Source: Mycolicibacterium wolinskyi
GTDB taxonomy: Bacteria > Actinomycetota > Actinomycetes > Mycobacteriales > Mycobacteriaceae
DNA: 64,000 nucleotides
Assembly: GCF_002101965.1 (NCBI RefSeq)
Contig: NZ_LQQA01000015.1
Location: 1 to 64,000, forward strand
Direction: 5' to 3'
The notes below the pieces were generated by a model that made no database searches, was not told the origin of the DNA, and was given only the letters and a program-made list of their open reading frames with translations. Position numbers and translations under genes: made by a program. Positions 61,365 through 64,000 of this stretch are shown here, one piece after another. Position 1 is the stretch's first letter. Every line of letters begins with the position of its first letter.

Positions 61365-64000
61365 CAGACGACCGCCTCCTGGGGATCGCGCTGGATCGGC
61401 TTCGGCCAGGGCTGTGGTACCGGCCGAGGCCGCACCCGCAGTGGCCACCAGAACCAGCGCCCGAGCAGTGCCGCCAGTGACGGTGTCATGAGCGAGCGCA
61501 CCACGAGCGTGTCGAACAACAACCCGAGACCGATCGTCGTACCCACCTGGCCGATCACGATCAGATCGCTGACCGCCATGGACATCATGGTGAAGGCGAA
61601 CACGAGACCGGCGGCCGTGACCACGGATCCGGTGCCGGCCATGGATCGGATGATCCCGGTGTGTAACCCGGCGTGGATCTCCTCCTTCATGCGGGACACC
61701 AGCAGCAGGTTGTAGTCCGCACCGACGGCCAGCAACACGATCACCGACATCGGCAACACCATCCAGTGCAACGGGATACCGATCAAGTGCTGCCAGATCA
61801 GGACCGAGAGGCCGAACGAAGCACCGAGGCTCAGTACAACGGTCCCGACGATGACGGCAGCGGCCGCGATCGCTCTGGTCAGCACAACCATGATGAGGAA
61901 GATGAGGACCAAAGAGGCGACCGCTGCGATGAGTAGGTCGTAGTCGGCACCCTGCTGCATGTCCTTGTACATGGCCGCAGTGCCGCCCACGTACACCGTC
62001 GACCCTTCAAGGGGAGTGCCCTTGATGGCGTCGGCGGCAGCGATCTTGAGCGGTTCGATATGCGCGGTGCCTTCTTCGGTCAGCGGATCGCCTTGGTGGA
62101 ACACGGTGAACCGCACCGCATGTCCGTCTGGCGACAGGAACAGCTTGATACCGCGCTGGAAATCGGCCGTCCCGAAGGCTTCGGGCGGCAGATAGAAGAA
62201 CTCGTCGTTGAGCGACGCGTCAAATGCCTGCCCCATCGCCGTCTGGTTGTTCTGGTTGGCGATGTTCTGATCCTGCTGGGCCTTTTGAGCCTGGTACTGG
62301 TTCAGCAAATACTGCTTCTGGTTCTTCATCGTCTGGATCATCGCCGGCATCACAGCCGCCATCTGAGGCGTCAGCTCTGCCATGCGGTGCAGATCCGGGA
62401 CGATATCCGCGAAATCGTCTGACATCGTGCTGATGCCGTCCAGCGCGTCGAAGATCGACCGGAGCGAATGGCACATCGGGATGTCGAAGCAGTGCGGTTC
62501 CCAATAGAAGTAATTGCGCAGCGGGCGGAACTGATCGTCGAAATCGGCGAGGTGGTCACGCACCTCGTCAAGGTTCTGCGAGGTCTTGTCCATCTTGTCG
62601 GCCATGCTGCGGGTGACCTCTGCCAGCTGCAGTGTGATGCCGTAGAGCTTCTCCTGGGAGTCAATGGTCGTCTGCAGCTCGTTGGCCTGCTTGAGCGTGT
62701 TGTCCAGGACCTTCTGCTGGTAATCGTTGTTCATCAAAGTGCCTGTGCCGCTTTGGCTCATCGAGTAAGGCAGCGACGCGTGCTCGATGGGCTTGCCGTC
62801 CGGCCGGGTGATGGTCTGCACCTGGGCGATGCCGTGCACGCGGGCCATGGCCTTGGCGATCTTGTCGATCACCAGGAAATCAGCCGGGTTGCGCAGGTCA
62901 TGGTCGGTCTCCACCATCACCAGTTCAGGGTTCATCTTGGCTTCGGAGAAGTGCCGCGTGGCCGCGGCCATGCCGACATTCGCCGGAATGTCGGCGGGCA
63001 GGAAGATCCGGTCGTTGTAGGTCGTGTGGTAACCCGGCAGCGTCAAAAGGCCGACGAGGGCAAGTACCACAGCCATGACCAGAACCGCACCGGGCCAACG
63101 GACCACGGCCGCACCGACCCGCCGCCAGCCGCGGGCCCGGTCCATGCGTTTGGGGTCGAGAACTTTGCCGAACCGGGTGACGATAGAGATGAGCGCGGGC
63201 CCCATCGTCAACGCCGCGGCAACCACGATGGCCATGCCGATCGACAACGGGATACCCATGGTCTGGAAGTACGGCAACCGGGTGAAGTGCAAGCACAGTG
63301 TGGCGCCGGCGATGGTCAGACCCGAGGCCAGCACGACATGCGCGGTGCCGTGGAACATCGTGTAGTAGGCCGATTCTTTGTCCTCGCCGATCCGGCGAGC
63401 CTCCTGATATCTGCCTATCAGGAAGATCGCGTAGTCGGTGGCCGCTGCGATCGCCAGCGTCACCACCATGTTGGTGGCGAACGTGGTGAGGCCGAACACA
63501 TTGTGATAGCCCAGGAACGCGACGAGGCCGCGCGCTGAGGACAATCCGACCACCACCATGAAGAGCGTGATGACCACGGTGATGATGGACCGGTACACAA
63601 CGAGCAACATCACGGTGATGACCGCGAAGGTCAGCATTTCGATCGTTCTCATGCTGGCATCGCCGACGGCATTCTGGTCCGTCGTCGTCGCGGCCGGGCC
63701 GGTGACGTAGGCCTTGACACCAGGGGGAGCCGGGGTGCTGTTGACAATATTGCGAACTGCTTCCACCGACTCGTTGGCCAGCGTCTCGCCCTGGTCGCCC
63801 GCGATGTACACCTGGACGTAGCTCGCCTTGCCGTCGATGCTCTGTGCGCCCGCGGCGGTCAGCGTGTCGCCCCAGAAATCCTGCACATGCTGAATGTGTT
63901 TGGTATCGGCACGCAGGGTCCGGACCATCTCGTCGTAGAACGCGTGGGCATCCGCGCCCAGCGGATTCTCGCCCTCCAGCACGATCATCACCGAGCTGCT
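61364..64000 (-). CDS. MmpL-family RND transporter (N-terminus beyond the window)
   Basis: The frame runs to the right edge, so about 878 residues of the C-terminal part are visible and the start lies outside. It has two RND-like halves with hydrophobic clusters, a long periplasmic domain and MmpL motifs ('[21 protein letters not shown]' and '[25 protein letters not shown]'). MmpL proteins export lipids, siderophores or drugs across the inner membrane. It is followed by two secreted proteins in an overlapping operon. The substrate cannot be told. Confidence 0.9.
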   Translation of the reverse strand, partial: SSSVMIVLEGENPLGADAHAFYDEMVRTLRADTKHIQHVQDFWGDTLTAAGAQSIDGKASYVQVYIAGDQGETLANESVEAVRNIVNSTPAPPGVKAYVTGPAATTTDQNAVGDASMRTIEMLTFAVITVMLLVVYRSIITVVITLFMVVVGLSSARGLVAFLGYHNVFGLTTFATNMVVTLAIAAATDYAIFLIGRYQEARRIGEDKESAYYTMFHGTAHVVLASGLTIAGATLCLHFTRLPYFQTMGIPLSIGMAIVVAAALTMGPALISIVTRFGKVLDPKRMDRARGWRRVGAAVVRWPGAVLVMAVVLALVGLLTLPGYHTTYNDRIFLPADIPANVGMAAATRHFSEAKMNPELVMVETDHDLRNPADFLVIDKIAKAMARVHGIAQVQTITRPDGKPIEHASLPYSMSQSGTGTLMNNDYQQKVLDNTLKQANELQTTIDSQEKLYGITLQLAEVTRSMADKMDKTSQNLDEVRDHLADFDDQFRPLRNYFYWEPHCFDIPMCHSLRSIFDALDGISTMSDDFADIVPDLHRMAELTPQMAAVMPAMIQTMKNQKQYLLNQYQAQKAQQDQNIANQNNQTAMGQAFDASLNDEFFYLPPEAFGTADFQRGIKLFLSPDGHAVRFTVFHQGDPLTEEGTAHIEPLKIAAADAIKGTPLEGSTVYVGGTAAMYKDMQQGADYDLLIAAVASLVLIFLIMVVLTRAIAAAAVIVGTVVLSLGASFGLSVLIWQHLIGIPLHWMVLPMSVIVLLAVGADYNLLLVSRMKEEIHAGLHTGIIRSMAGTGSVVTAAGLVFAFTMMSMAVSDLIVIGQVGTTIGLGLLFDTLVVRSLMTPSLAALLGRWFWWPLRVRPRPVPQPWPKPIQRDPQEAVV

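Overview
The window looks like chromosome of a fast-growing mycobacterium of the Mycolicibacterium smegmatis type. GC content is high, many starts are GTG, leaderless or ATGA-overlapped, and it carries a mycobacterial core block: adnA-adnB, a RCK K+ channel, nudC, mrx1, uvrD2, whiB7, a UbiB-like kinase, an E1-like protein, a DUF2342 metalloprotease, a PDZ/Lon-like protease, a UPF0182 protein, DUF732 proteins and MmpL. This is inferred from gene content; the strain cannot be named from the sequence alone.

Layout. Positions 1-10.8 kb hold a possible transposase edge, an alkyltransferase-like/hydrolase pair, the AdnAB DNA-end-resection motor-nuclease, a DoxX-like protein, a K+ channel overlapping nudC, a small 13E12/DUF222-like fragment behind an SOS-type promoter, and mycoredoxin. 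Positions 10.8-21.2 kb are metabolic: an IclR regulator divergent from a CoA-transferase, two paired acyl-CoA dehydrogenases, an organic-acid MFS transporter and an enoyl-CoA hydratase; then two charged stress-like coiled-coil proteins, a third acyl-CoA dehydrogenase, and an Rrf2 regulator divergent from an SDR. Positions 21.2-24.2 kb hold uvrD2 and whiB7; whiB7 has a long leader with an Ala-rich uORF and a terminator hairpin. Positions 24.2-32.1 kb hold a PucR regulator divergent from an ABC importer fused in one operon to an amidohydrolase, a dihydroxypyridine-hydroxylase-like flavoprotein and a cupin: a small-molecule catabolic unit. An array of 92-bp tandem repeats (32.19-32.88 kb) separates it from a minus-strand core operon. 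From 36.7 kb come the PDZ protease, the UPF0182 protein and a SARP-type regulator flanked by two 67-bp palindromic repeats, then a BBE-like flavoprotein.

At 46.04 kb lies the initiator tRNA-fMet gene. Its 3' part plus terminator (93 bp) is repeated at 56.56 kb, so 46.1-56.66 kb is a genomic island of about 10.5 kb. The island encodes an endonuclease VII-like protein, an Mrr-like nuclease, an ASCH protein overlapping a DUF4338 (DruA-like) protein, a membrane protein and a DUF6602-like protein. It also holds an IS3 fragment and a decayed gene. No integrase was recognised. This is the best candidate for an undescribed (probably defence) system.

After the island come an SDR divergent from a MarR regulator, a DHA2 drug-efflux MFS transporter, an MTA/SAH nucleosidase, and a minus-strand operon with an MmpL transporter (truncated by the window end), a DUF732 and a DUF5078-like secreted protein. 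Three DNA-repair-linked genes (adnA, the 13E12-like fragment, weakly uvrD2) share a promoter layout resembling the mycobacterial RecA-independent DNA-damage promoter placed directly at a leaderless start.
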